64,000 nt of DNA, from positions 797,501 to 861,500 of the forward strand of contig NZ_CP035417.1 of assembly GCF_004123675.1 (NCBI RefSeq), written 5' to 3'. Below are positions 56,609 through 64,000 of this stretch, one piece after another (the stretch's first letter is position 1; each line of letters starts with the position of its first letter). The position numbers and the translations under genes are program-made. The stretch comes from Leisingera sp. NJS204 (GTDB taxonomy: Bacteria; Pseudomonadota; Alphaproteobacteria; Rhodobacterales; Rhodobacteraceae). The notes under the pieces were generated by a model that ran no database searches, was not told the DNA's origin, and saw nothing but the letters and a program-made list of their open reading frames with translations.

Positions 56609-56666
56609 GGTCAGTATTGCTGCCCATTTGTTTCGCGCGCGAAACATTCGGACAGTAATGCTGACC
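56609..56666. repeat. 58-bp concentric palindrome
   Basis: An 18-bp perfect palindrome TGTTTCGCGCGCGAAACA (56629-56646) sits exactly in the centre of longer arms GGTCAGTATTGCTG (56609-56622) and CAGTAATGCTGACC (56653-56666). In all, 23 of 29 pairs match, and several others are G-T. It lies in a 342-base gene-free spacer (56445-56786). A cruciform site, stable RNA hairpin or mobile element end is possible. Confidence 0.65.
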
Positions 56667-56712
56667 TGATCAGCTTTTACCTGTGCTGCCGGCAGGGTCC
56701 TGCGCGCCGCAA

Positions 56713-56773
56713 GGCGCTCCCGGCCCAACCGGGCAAGCGCATCTTGATGCGTGCAGGCCCGGACGGGAGTGCC
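56713..56773. repeat. Dispersed palindromic element, short copy D
   Basis: Starts GGCGCTCCCG and ends CGGACGGGAGTGCC, like copies C and E, with GGCCC...GGGC arms and ATCTTGATGCG inside. At 61 bases it is the shortest copy. It ends 14 bases before the stop of the ferritin-like gene at 56787. Confidence 0.5.
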
Positions 56774-56786
56774 TGGCTCCGGTTTG

Positions 56787-57548
56787 CTACGCAGCCGGTT
56801 TCAGCCCGGCCTTGTCAAGAATGGCCCCGGCGTCCTGCTGCCATCGGGCTTTCAGCCCGGCATTCGGGGTGCGGCGCAGCCCCATGGCCTTGAGCCCTTC
56901 GAACTTCTCCGAGGCCTCCTGGCCAAAGCTTGCGGCGACCCGCGGCCACCAGTAATCTGCCAGCTCCTGCAGGGCATCGGCACCTTGCGCCTCCACCAGC
57001 ACCATCAGGCCTTCTTCGGCCAGTTCAGCATGGTGCGCCTCGACGGGCAGAATGGCGCGGAAGGCTTCGGCCAGCGGCTGGTAGGAGACATGGGACAGCT
57101 CCTCCAGCTGCAGTGCCACCGCACGGCCCATCAAGAGGTTCATCATCACCGCATCGGCCCAGCCTTCCAGCGGGTAGTTGAACACGGCAAGCCGCATGTC
57201 GTGCTTGGTCCGGCTCTGGCCGATATCCGCGCCGCGTTCCAGCCGGGCGGTCCAGGGGTGGTGGTCGGCATAACGCTCAATATCCGCGCCGAAGTCGCCC
57301 ATGATGCGCAGGACTTTTTCGGCGCTGTCGTTTTTCTCCAGCACGATCCTGGCGGCGGCGATGCGCGCCTTGATGCCCGGACCTTCGTTGATGATGTCGG
57401 CAAAGCCGGCGGCCCCTGCCAGTTCGCTGTCGACAAAGGTTGCCATCATCTTCATCAGCTCGGCGCGGTAGCGCGGCGGCACGTTGGAAGGGTTGCTGAG
57501 CACGCCGCCCTGAGCCAAGTAGTTCTCAATACTCATGTCATCAGTCAT
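56787..57548 (-). CDS. Ferritin-like protein of the phenylacetate catabolic operon
   Basis: A 253-residue helical protein of the PaaA/PaaC (Phenylacetic acid catabolic) family. EELSHVSYQPL near residue 150 and VEAHHAELAEEGL near 170 give ExxH-like metal motifs. An earlier EKND near residue 71 lacks the expected histidine. GGGAG precedes the ATG at 57548. It is the gene after paaE and is not one of the five standard epoxidase subunits. Diiron function is uncertain. Confidence 0.7.
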   Translation of the reverse strand: MTDDMSIENYLAQGGVLSNPSNVPPRYRAELMKMMATFVDSELAGAAGFADIINEGPGIKARIAAARIVLEKNDSAEKVLRIMGDFGADIERYADHHPWTARLERGADIGQSRTKHDMRLAVFNYPLEGWADAVMMNLLMGRAVALQLEELSHVSYQPLAEAFRAILPVEAHHAELAEEGLMVLVEAQGADALQELADYWWPRVAASFGQEASEKFEGLKAMGLRRTPNAGLKARWQQDAGAILDKAGLKPAA

Positions 57549-57572
57549 GATCCGTTCTCCCTTGGGCAGGCG

Positions 57573-58646
57573 TTACTGGTCGTAATCGACCACGACGTTG
57601 TCAGTGACCGGATAGGCCTGGCAGGACAGCACATAGCCCTTCTCTACTTCGTAATCCTCCAACGCATGGTTGGCGACCATCTCGACCTCGCCCTCCAGCA
57701 CCTTGCAGCGGCAGGTGGAGCAGACGCCGGCCTTGCAGGCGTAGGGCGCATCCATTGCGTTCTCCAGCGCTGCATCCAGCAGGGTCATGTCCTTGCCCAT
57801 GTCGATGGTCTGGGTCGCGCCGTCCAGGGTAATCGCAGCCTTGGTCTGATTGGCGCTGCTGGCAGCATCACTTGCGGCGGCCTTGCGTTTGGCGCGGCCC
57901 GGCTGGGCAGAGGCGAACAGCTCAAACTTGATCTGGCTGTCGTCCAGACCGGCAGTGCGCAGCGCGGCGGCGATGCCCAGCATCATCGGTTCCGGGCCGC
58001 AGATGAAGGCGGTGCCGACCGATTTGATATCTATCCAACGCTCAAACAGCTGGGCGCATTTCTCCTCGGTCACCAGACCGGTGAACAGGTCGATCTCCTG
58101 GGCGTCCGTTTCCAGCACATGGATCACGTTGAAGCGGCCCATGTAGAGGTTTTTCAGATCCTCCAGCTCCTCGCGGAACATGATCGTGTTCACACCCTTG
58201 TTGGCGTAGACCAGTGTGAAGGAGGCGTTCGGCTCTGCCGCCAGCGTGGTCTTAAGGATCGACAGAACCGGGGTGATGCCGGAACCGCCGGCAAAGCCCA
58301 GATAGTGCTTCTCGGCCGCCTCATTAAGCGGGGTGAAGAAACTGCCCATCGGCGCCATCGCCTGCAGGGTGTCACCTGCTTGCAGATCAGTATTGGCCCA
58401 GGTTGAGAAGGCGCCGCCGTCGACGCGTTTGATGCCGACCTGCAGGATGCCTTCGTCACGGCCGGCACAGATCGAGTAGCTGCGGCGCAACTCCTCGCCG
58501 TCAAAGTCGCGCCGGAAGGTCAGATACTGGCCTTGGGTGAAATTGAACGTCTCCGCGGCGCCGCCTGCGGGCTTCAGGGTGACGACCACCGCATCGCGGA
58601 TGGTTTTTCGGACGTCGGTGACTTCAAGGTCGTGAAAGCGCGCCAT
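57573..58646 (-). CDS. paaE: 1,2-phenylacetyl-CoA epoxidase reductase subunit
   Basis: A 357-residue reductase. The N-terminal FAD domain has RRSYSICAG near residue 54, the NAD domain GGSGITPVLSIL near 110, and the C-terminal plant-type 2Fe-2S ferredoxin has CKAGVCSTCRCKVLEGE. It passes electrons from NAD(P)H to PaaA. ATG at 58646 fits the family start. It is 10 bases after paaD. Confidence 0.94.
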   Translation of the reverse strand: MARFHDLEVTDVRKTIRDAVVVTLKPAGGAAETFNFTQGQYLTFRRDFDGEELRRSYSICAGRDEGILQVGIKRVDGGAFSTWANTDLQAGDTLQAMAPMGSFFTPLNEAAEKHYLGFAGGSGITPVLSILKTTLAAEPNASFTLVYANKGVNTIMFREELEDLKNLYMGRFNVIHVLETDAQEIDLFTGLVTEEKCAQLFERWIDIKSVGTAFICGPEPMMLGIAAALRTAGLDDSQIKFELFASAQPGRAKRKAAASDAASSANQTKAAITLDGATQTIDMGKDMTLLDAALENAMDAPYACKAGVCSTCRCKVLEGEVEMVANHALEDYEVEKGYVLSCQAYPVTDNVVVDYDQ

Positions 58647-58656
58647 CAGGGTCTCC

Positions 58657-59130
58657 TCAGATGCACTTGAAATAATCAAAGGGTTCTAGGCAGTCCTGGC
58701 AGCGCCAGTGGGCCTTGCAGGGAGTCGAGCCGAACTGGCTGACTTTGGTGACTTCTGTACTGCCGCAGTTGGGGCATTTTTCCGGGCCGCCTGCGGCCTG
58801 GGGCGGGGCGATGCCGTAATCCTCCAGCTTGGCGCGGCCTTTCTCGGACAGCCAATCGGTGGTCCAGGCGGGGGATATTTGGGTCTTCAGTTTCAGATCG
58901 GTGATGCCGCGGTCCCGCAGGGCGGTTTCGATATCCAAGGCGATCACAGTAGTTGCCGGGCAGCCGGAGTAGGTCGGGGTGACGCTGACCACGAGGGTTT
59001 CCCCTTCCCAGGCCACATCGCGGATGATGCCCAGATCCACCAGCGAGATCACCGGGATTTCCGGATCCGGCACGGCGTCGAGCCACTCCCAGATCTGGTT
59101 GATGCTTGGCTGAGTTGTCACTTGGCTCAT
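58657..59130 (-). CDS. paaD: 1,2-phenylacetyl-CoA epoxidase assembly subunit
   Basis: A 157-residue protein. The N-terminal DUF59/MIP18-type domain has VPDPEIPVISLVDLGIIRDV and TPTYSGCPATTV. The C-terminal zinc ribbon has KCPNCGS and WRCQDCLEPF cysteines. It is thought to help mature the Fe-S or diiron parts of the epoxidase. It is preceded by a hairpin-rich 122-base gap. Confidence 0.93.
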   Translation of the reverse strand: MSQVTTQPSINQIWEWLDAVPDPEIPVISLVDLGIIRDVAWEGETLVVSVTPTYSGCPATTVIALDIETALRDRGITDLKLKTQISPAWTTDWLSEKGRAKLEDYGIAPPQAAGGPEKCPNCGSTEVTKVSQFGSTPCKAHWRCQDCLEPFDYFKCI

Positions 59131-59159
59131 GCGGTTTATCCTTGCTATGCACCGCCCGG

Positions 59160-59235
59160 ACGATAGGCCGGGCAGCCCCCGACCTCCCCCACGGGAGGGG
59201 GCTTCACCCCCACCCGAGGCCGGGGGGCGCCCTCA
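59160..59235 (-). promoter_or_regulatory. Stacked hairpins inside the paa operon between paaC and paaD
   Basis: GCCCGG/CCGGGC, CCTCCC/GGGAGG and long GCCCCC/GGGGGC arms fold this gap into very stable stems. No T-run follows on the minus strand. It could slow transcription or protect RNA between paaC and paaD. Confidence 0.45.
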
Positions 59236-59252
59236 GTTCTTTGGCTGTGGCC

Positions 59253-60026
59253 TTACCACTTGGCGCCGGGATAGGCGCGCTGCAGCCATTGCATCTGGGT
59301 CAGCAGATGGCCCAGATGTTCCGTGTGCATGGCACCGGTGCGCCCGCCCTTGTGGGCGAAACGGCTGTCCGGGACGGCGAGCGTTGCGTCGCCCAGGATG
59401 CGGGAGACCAGCGCGTCATATTCCTCGCGCAGGGAGGCCGGATCGGGTGCGATGCCCGCTTTGACCATTTCGGCGTCCACATCGTCGGACTGGAACATCT
59501 CGCCCACATAAGGCCACAAATAGTCCAGCGCTTCCTGCATGCGCCGGTGGCTTTCCTCAGTACCGTCGCCCAGGCCCACCACGGTATCGGCGGAACGTTC
59601 CAGGTGATAGGCCACCTCTTTCGAAGCCTTCTCAGCAATCGCGGCAACGCGTTCGTCCGAGGATTTCATCAGCCGGCCCAGCTGGATCGAGTGCCAGGCG
59701 TCAAACAGGAACTGGCGCATCAGGGTGCGGCCGAAGTCGCCGTTCGGCACCTCCACCAGCAGCACGTTGCGGAAATCCCAGGCGTCACGCAGGAAGGCCA
59801 GGTCGTCGGCAGATTTGCCGTCACCTTGTACCTCAGCCGCGAGGCCGAGCCACATCTGGGTCTGGCCGATCATGTCCAGCGCGGTGTTGGCCAGTGCAAT
59901 GTCTTCTTCCAGCACCGGCGCATGGCCGCACCATTCGCTGACCCGGTGGCCGAGGATCAGGGTGTTATCGCCCATCCGCAGCAGAAACTGGGTGAACGCC
60001 TCGTCCTTGTTAAGCGGGGCGGTCAT
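59253..60026 (-). CDS. paaC: 1,2-phenylacetyl-CoA epoxidase structural subunit
   Basis: A 257-residue ferritin-like subunit. LILGHRVSEWCGHAPVLEEDIALAN starts the helical bundle, with FLFDAWHSIQLGRL and KEVAYHLERSADTVVGLGDGTEESH following. It binds and orients PaaA without its own diiron centre. It overlaps the paaB stop by one base. Confidence 0.93.
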   Translation of the reverse strand: MTAPLNKDEAFTQFLLRMGDNTLILGHRVSEWCGHAPVLEEDIALANTALDMIGQTQMWLGLAAEVQGDGKSADDLAFLRDAWDFRNVLLVEVPNGDFGRTLMRQFLFDAWHSIQLGRLMKSSDERVAAIAEKASKEVAYHLERSADTVVGLGDGTEESHRRMQEALDYLWPYVGEMFQSDDVDAEMVKAGIAPDPASLREEYDALVSRILGDATLAVPDSRFAHKGGRTGAMHTEHLGHLLTQMQWLQRAYPGAKW

Positions 60027-60310
60027 TACATTGCCCCCACTTCTTCGGGGATGTCGAAGAAGGTCGGGTGGCGGTAGACCTTGGACTCGGACGGCTCATA
60101 AAGCGGGCCCTTGTCGCTGGGAGACGACGCGGCGATGTGGTTGGCTTCCACCACCCAGATCGACACGCCCTCATTGCGGCGGGTATAGACGTCGCGGGCG
60201 TTCTTGATCGCCATTTCGGCGTCCGGCGCGTGCAGGGAGCCGACGTGGCGGTGGCTCATCCCGTGCTGGCCGCGGATGAAGACTTCCCAGAGGGGCCATT
60301 CGTTTTTCAT
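60026..60310 (-). CDS. paaB: 1,2-phenylacetyl-CoA epoxidase subunit PaaB
   Basis: A 94-residue protein. WEVFIRGQHGMSHRHVGSLHAPDAE and NARDVYTRRNEGVSIWVV are typical of PaaB. It bridges the PaaAC heterodimers. TAATG joins it to paaC. Confidence 0.95.
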   Translation of the reverse strand: MKNEWPLWEVFIRGQHGMSHRHVGSLHAPDAEMAIKNARDVYTRRNEGVSIWVVEANHIAASSPSDKGPLYEPSESKVYRHPTFFDIPEEVGAM

Positions 60311-60383
60311 GTCTTAAATCCTCTTGGCTGAGGGGGCGCCGCCGCAGTGTTCAAGAACGGGCAGAGCGCCGGAATGCTTGGGG

Positions 60384-61361
60384 TTATTCGGCAGCGTGCT
60401 TTTGCGCGGCCTTCTTTTTAGCATGCGCCAACAGTCCGTCGCGGACCCAGGCGCCGTCGTCCCAGGCCTTGTTGCGGGCGGCAAGGCGATCCACGTTGCA
60501 GGGGCCGTTGCCCTTGATCACGTCAAAAAACTCGGACCAGTCCGGGTCGGTGTAGTCATAATGGCCGCGTTCCTCGTTCCACTTCAGGTCCGGGTCGGGG
60601 ACGGTGAGGCCAAGGTATTCGGCCTGCGGCACAGTCTGGTCGACGAACTTCTGGCGCAGCTCGTCGTTGGTGTTCATCTTGATCTTCCAGGCCATCGACT
60701 GGGCGGAATGGACCGAGTCCTTGTCGGACGGTCCGAACATCATCAGCGACGGATACCAGAGGCGGTTCAGAGCATCCTGGGCCATTTTCTTTTGCGCCTG
60801 CGTGCCCTCGGCCATCTGGCGGATGGCGTCATAGCCCTGGCGCTGGTGGAAGCTTTCTTCCTTGCAGACGCGGATCATCGCGCGGGAATAGGGGCCGAAG
60901 GAGGTTCGCTGCAGCGGCACCTGGTTCATGATTGCGGCCCCATCGACCAGCCAGCCCACCGCGCCGATGTCGGCCCAGTTCAGTGTCGGATAGTTGAAGA
61001 TCGAGGAATACTTCATGCGGCCGTCCAGCAGCATTTCGGTCATCTCGTCGCGGGACACGCCCAGCGTTTCCGCCGCACAATACAAGTACAGGCCATGCCC
61101 GGCCTCATCCTGCACCTTGGCCAGCAGGATCGCCTTGCGTTCCAGCGTCGGCGCGCGGGTGATCCAGTTGCCCTCGGGCAGCTGGCCGACGATTTCGGAA
61201 TGCGCGTGCTGGCCGATCTGGCGGATCAGCGTCTTGCGGTAGCCTTCGGGCATCCAGTCCTTGGGCTCGATCTTCTCGCCCGCGTCGATGCGCGCCTGAA
61301 AGGCGGCCAGCTTTTCCGGATCGTCCTGGGTCGCTTCGGATTTGACCATCTGAGCATACAT
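60384..61361 (-). CDS. paaA: 1,2-phenylacetyl-CoA epoxidase catalytic diiron subunit
   Basis: A 325-residue ferritin-like oxygenase. It epoxidises the ring of phenylacetyl-CoA. [20 protein letters not shown] and [15 protein letters not shown] carry the ExxH diiron ligands. ATG at 61361 is preferred to a 27-codon extension because GGGAGG lies before it and the protein starts [10 protein letters not shown]. It precedes paaB by 73 bases. Confidence 0.95.
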   Translation of the reverse strand: MYAQMVKSEATQDDPEKLAAFQARIDAGEKIEPKDWMPEGYRKTLIRQIGQHAHSEIVGQLPEGNWITRAPTLERKAILLAKVQDEAGHGLYLYCAAETLGVSRDEMTEMLLDGRMKYSSIFNYPTLNWADIGAVGWLVDGAAIMNQVPLQRTSFGPYSRAMIRVCKEESFHQRQGYDAIRQMAEGTQAQKKMAQDALNRLWYPSLMMFGPSDKDSVHSAQSMAWKIKMNTNDELRQKFVDQTVPQAEYLGLTVPDPDLKWNEERGHYDYTDPDWSEFFDVIKGNGPCNVDRLAARNKAWDDGAWVRDGLLAHAKKKAAQKHAAE

Positions 61362-61384
61362 GTCTGGGACCTCCCTTGGGTTTG

Positions 61385-62587
61385 TTACACGCGTTCCAGG
61401 ATCAGGGCGGTGCCCTGTCCGACGCCGACGCACATGGTGCAAAGCGCATAGCGCCCGCCGGTGCGTTGCAATTGATAGGCAGCGGTCAGCACCAGCCGGG
61501 CGCCGGACATGCCAAGCGGGTGGCCCAGTGCAATTGCACCGCCATTGGGATTAACATGGGGCGCGTCGTCGGCAACGCCAAGTTCGCGCAGCGTCGCAAG
61601 CCCCTGCGCGGCGAAGGCCTCGTTCAGTTCGATCACGTCCATCTGGTCGATGGTCAGGCCGGTGCGGGCCAGAACCTTGCGGGTGGCGGGCACCGGGCCG
61701 ATGCCCATGATGCGCGGCTCAACCCCGGCAGCGGCCATGCCAACGATGCGGGCCATGGGCTTCAGGCCGTTTTTGGCAGCGGCAGCCTCATTCGCCATCA
61801 GGATCGCCGCAGCGCCGTCGTTGACGCCGGAGGCATTGCCGGCCGTCACAGTCTTGTCCGGTCCGTTGACGCCCTTCAGGCTTGACAGCTTTTCAGCCGA
61901 AGTGCCGGGGCGGGGGTGTTCGTCGGTGTCCACCACCAGCGGATCACCTTTGCGCTGGGGGATTGTCACCGGGGTGATCTCGCCGCTGAAAATGCCTGCC
62001 TCATGTGCTGCGGCCCAGCGGGCCTGGCTGCGGGCGGCAAATGCGTCCTGATCTTCGCGGGAAATGCCATAATCCGCCGCGACGTTGTCGGCAGTCTGCG
62101 GCATGGAATCGGTGCCGTACATCTCGTGCATCTTCTTGTTCACGAAGCGCCAGCCGATGGTGGTGTCATAAACCGCATTATCGCGGGTGAAGGCGGAGGT
62201 TGCCTTGGGCATCACAAAGGGCGCGCGGCTCATGCTTTCAACACCGCCGGCGATGGCCATGTCATAGTCGCCCGCCTTGATACCGCGCGACGCCATGCCG
62301 ACCGCGTCCATGCCGGAGGCGCAAAGCCGGTTGATGGTGGTGCCGGGCACGGTGGCAGGCAGGCCTGCTAGCAGGGCGGCCATGCGGGCCACGTTGCGGT
62401 TGCTTTCGCCGGCCTGGTTGGCGTCGCCCAGGATCACGTCATCCAAGGAACCCCAGTCCGCATCCGGGTTGCGAGCCGCCAGGGCGGCAATCGGCAGAGC
62501 AGCAAGGTCATCGGTCCGCACCTGGCTCAGCGCGCCGCCGTAGCGGCCGATCGGGGTGCGGGTGGCATCGCAGATGAAAGCATCCAT
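61385..62587 (-). CDS. 3-oxoadipyl-CoA/acetyl-CoA thiolase
   Basis: A 400-residue thiolase. [19 protein letters not shown] holds the acyl cysteine near residue 90. [19 protein letters not shown] and [14 protein letters not shown] hold the catalytic histidine and second cysteine. In this operon it most likely cleaves 3-oxoadipyl-CoA (PaaJ/PcaF role). AGGAG precedes the ATG at 62587. It is the first gene of the paa run, 23 bases from paaA. Confidence 0.92.
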   Translation of the reverse strand: MDAFICDATRTPIGRYGGALSQVRTDDLAALPIAALAARNPDADWGSLDDVILGDANQAGESNRNVARMAALLAGLPATVPGTTINRLCASGMDAVGMASRGIKAGDYDMAIAGGVESMSRAPFVMPKATSAFTRDNAVYDTTIGWRFVNKKMHEMYGTDSMPQTADNVAADYGISREDQDAFAARSQARWAAAHEAGIFSGEITPVTIPQRKGDPLVVDTDEHPRPGTSAEKLSSLKGVNGPDKTVTAGNASGVNDGAAAILMANEAAAAKNGLKPMARIVGMAAAGVEPRIMGIGPVPATRKVLARTGLTIDQMDVIELNEAFAAQGLATLRELGVADDAPHVNPNGGAIALGHPLGMSGARLVLTAAYQLQRTGGRYALCTMCVGVGQGTALILERV

Positions 62588-62624
62588 GGGTGTTCGCGTC
62601 TCCTGTGGCGGCGGCAGGGATAAG

Positions 62625-62640
62625 CCGACCGTTGGGTCGG
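62625..62640 (-). promoter_or_regulatory. Candidate operator of the phenylacetate operon
   Basis: CCGACC (62625-62630) and GGTCGG (62635-62640) form an inverted repeat with a four-base spacer. It lies 37 bases before the thiolase start, in the promoter-proximal region. The shape resembles TetR-family operators such as those of PaaR. No regulator gene is in the window. Confidence 0.5.
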
Positions 62641-62761
62641 TGATACGCTGGAAGATGATTCGCGGCAAGTTAAATGTAACGGAAAAATTCCAGGATCTGA
62701 AATTGTGTAACGAGTCTCGCAGATTTCAATCCTTCGCCGATACATGCGCTGTGATCCGGTT

Positions 62762-63292
62762 TTAAAAATCAATGCAGTGCAGGACGTCGTTGGGGCAGCG
62801 TCTGTCCTGAACCTGAAAATGAGTGAGGCCCGATTTCTTAAAGCCGCGGCTGAGATAGAAGGCGATGGCGCCTTTGTTTTCTGAGTTGGTGGCCAGCCAC
62901 GGGGCGTCCCAGCCGTTGGTGCGGCACGCCTCGATCCCTGCAGCAAGCAGGGACTGTCCCAGGCCCTTACCCTGGTGCCGGGGCTGCACGTAAAGCGTGG
63001 AGATCTCAGTTTCTGAGCTGCTGCCGCCTGGGCACGGGTTGCCATGTGACACCCGGATGTAGCCGTCTATTCCTTCCCTGTTTTCTGAAACAAGCAGCGT
63101 TTCTGCAGGTTGGTTCACAAGATCAAGAAAGTGTTCGCGGGTGAATTGGCCAAGCGCATAGTCCGCAAAGATACTGCTGATGCCTTGGCGCAAATATGTG
63201 CCAATCCACACTTCGATGGAGAGCGCCGCCAGACAGGAGGCGTCTTCGCTCCGGGCTGCGCGGATGGTTCCGGGATCGGGTGTATCGTTCAT
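62762..63292 (-). CDS. GNAT family N-acetyltransferase
   Basis: A 176-residue acetyltransferase. STLYVQPRHQGKGLGQSLL binds acetyl-CoA near residue 112, and NKGAIAFYLSRGFKKSG follows near 145. The start at 63292 is chosen because the domain begins soon after. Longer in-frame starts reach 63373, and the ribosome site is unclear. Substrate unknown. It is divergent from the sulfatase. Confidence 0.82.
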   Translation of the reverse strand: MNDTPDPGTIRAARSEDASCLAALSIEVWIGTYLRQGISSIFADYALGQFTREHFLDLVNQPAETLLVSENREGIDGYIRVSHGNPCPGGSSSETEISTLYVQPRHQGKGLGQSLLAAGIEACRTNGWDAPWLATNSENKGAIAFYLSRGFKKSGLTHFQVQDRRCPNDVLHCIDF

Positions 63293-63419
63293 GTTGTGTC
63301 TTGCCTCTGGAAAAACTGCGGGCAGGGAGTGCGCCGCGGGGGCTTGGCTGTTGAGGTAATTCATCCTCGCCATTTTGCTTCACGTGTTCAATAATCCCGG
63401 AACTTACCGGGAGGCGCCG

Positions 63420-64000
63420 ATGAACATCCTCTACATCATGTTCGACCAGCTGCGGTTCGATTATCTAAGCTGCGCTGGCCATCCGCATCTGCACACGCCC
63501 CACATTGATGGGCTGGCGGCCAAGGGCGTGCGGTTCACCCGCGCCTATGTGCAATCGCCCACCTGCGGCTCGTCGCGGATGTCGAGCTATACCGGGCGCT
63601 ACCCTTCCAGCCACGGGGTGCAGTTCAACAGCTACCCCTTGCGGGTGGGGGAGTGGACCATGGGCGACCACCTGCGCAAGGCGGGCATGGGCTGCCACCT
63701 GATCGGTAAGACGCATATGGTGGCGGACGCCGAAGGGATGCAGCGGCTGGGGCTGGCGCCGGACAGCGTGATCGGTGTGCGCCAGTCGGAATGCGGGTTC
63801 GACCCGTGGGTGCGGGATGACGGGCTGTGGGCGGAAGGGCCGGATGGATTCTATGACCAGAAACGCAGCCCTTATAATGAGTACCTGAAGGAAAAAGGCT
63901 ACCCCGGCCAAAACCCCTGGAAAGACTTTGCCAATGCCGGCGCCGAAGGCAAGGAGATCGCCTCGGGCTGGTTCATGGCAAATGCGGATAAGCCTGCCAA
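63420..64000 (+). CDS. Sulfatase-like hydrolase, truncated at the right edge
   Basis: ATG at 63420 opens a frame that runs off the window after about 193 codons. MNILYIMFDQLRFDYLSCAGHP and TPHIDGLAAKGVRF are sulfatase N-terminal segments with metal-binding aspartates. PTCGSSRMSSYTGRYPSSHG is the formylglycine site, here C-x-S-x-R where C-x-P/A-x-R is usual. GGGAGG lies six bases upstream. It may act on a sulfate or phosphonate ester. The C-terminal half is not visible. Confidence 0.85.
   Translation, partial: MNILYIMFDQLRFDYLSCAGHPHLHTPHIDGLAAKGVRFTRAYVQSPTCGSSRMSSYTGRYPSSHGVQFNSYPLRVGEWTMGDHLRKAGMGCHLIGKTHMVADAEGMQRLGLAPDSVIGVRQSECGFDPWVRDDGLWAEGPDGFYDQKRSPYNEYLKEKGYPGQNPWKDFANAGAEGKEIASGWFMANADKPA

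Overview
The window comes from a marine alphaproteobacterium of the Roseobacter group (Rhodobacteraceae); Leisingera, Phaeobacter or a close relative is my best guess. Supporting signs are high GC, near-complete ethylmalonyl-CoA pathway loci among TCA-cycle operons, a LuxR/LuxI pair beside crotonyl-CoA carboxylase/reductase, an H-NS/HvrA-type regulator, and intergenic palindromes with GCTCCCG/CGGGAGC ends. The genus is inferred, not proven.

Layout. 1-13.3 kb (mostly minus strand): the end of a probable plsC, an EthD-domain protein, then the 2-oxoglutarate dehydrogenase / succinyl-CoA synthetase locus in transcription order mdh, sucC, lipoprotein, GT25, sucD, DUF805, sucA, sucB, zinc-ribbon membrane protein, MAPEG protein, small hypothetical, lpdA. 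Envelope or membrane genes sit between the metabolic genes. 13.4-17.7 kb: a TauE exporter and the operon mcl2-nnrU-DUF1737-mch (late ethylmalonyl-CoA pathway). 17.7-18.6 kb: a wrecked IS66 transposase. 18.6-24.8 kb: a tripartite tricarboxylate transporter (tctCBA) divergent from its two-component regulator (tctDE) and a periplasmic binding protein. 25-29.4 kb: a DUF1194 gene and sdhCDAB. 29.5-34.8 kb: small membrane proteins and lipoproteins, a ZIP transporter, ornithine decarboxylase, DUF1989, purine nucleoside phosphorylase and an H-NS-like protein. 34.9-41.1 kb: ethylmalonyl-CoA mutase, two acyltransferases and crotonyl-CoA carboxylase/reductase. 41.4-45.2 kb: luxR, luxI, a RecD-like helicase and an SDR. 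45.4-52.4 kb: TIGR02186/TauE and a BMP-type nucleoside ABC transporter. 52.5-55.3 kb: rimI, tsaB, nfuA-like, an isomerase and a universal stress protein. 55.6-62.6 kb: a broken branched-chain aminotransferase and the phenylacetate operon (thiolase, paaABCDE and an extra ferritin-like protein). 62.7-64 kb: a GNAT enzyme and a truncated sulfatase.

How it fits together. Ccr, Ecm, Mch and Mcl2 turn acetyl-CoA-derived C4 units into malate and succinate precursors, and Mdh, Suc and Sdh process these in the TCA cycle. Phenylacetate degradation delivers acetyl-CoA and succinyl-CoA to the same hub. The best regulatory signal is a pair of GTGATCAC palindromes, 20-21 bp apart, placed almost identically upstream of sucC and sdhC. 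This suggests one transcription factor controls both TCA operons.

I found no CRISPR array, rRNA, tRNA, prophage or recognisable defence system. The items most worth a second look are the shared TCA operator, the aminotransferase with two in-frame stops, a 58-bp concentric palindrome, the luxI leader hairpin, the dispersed palindromic repeats and the uncharacterised genes interleaved in the suc operon.
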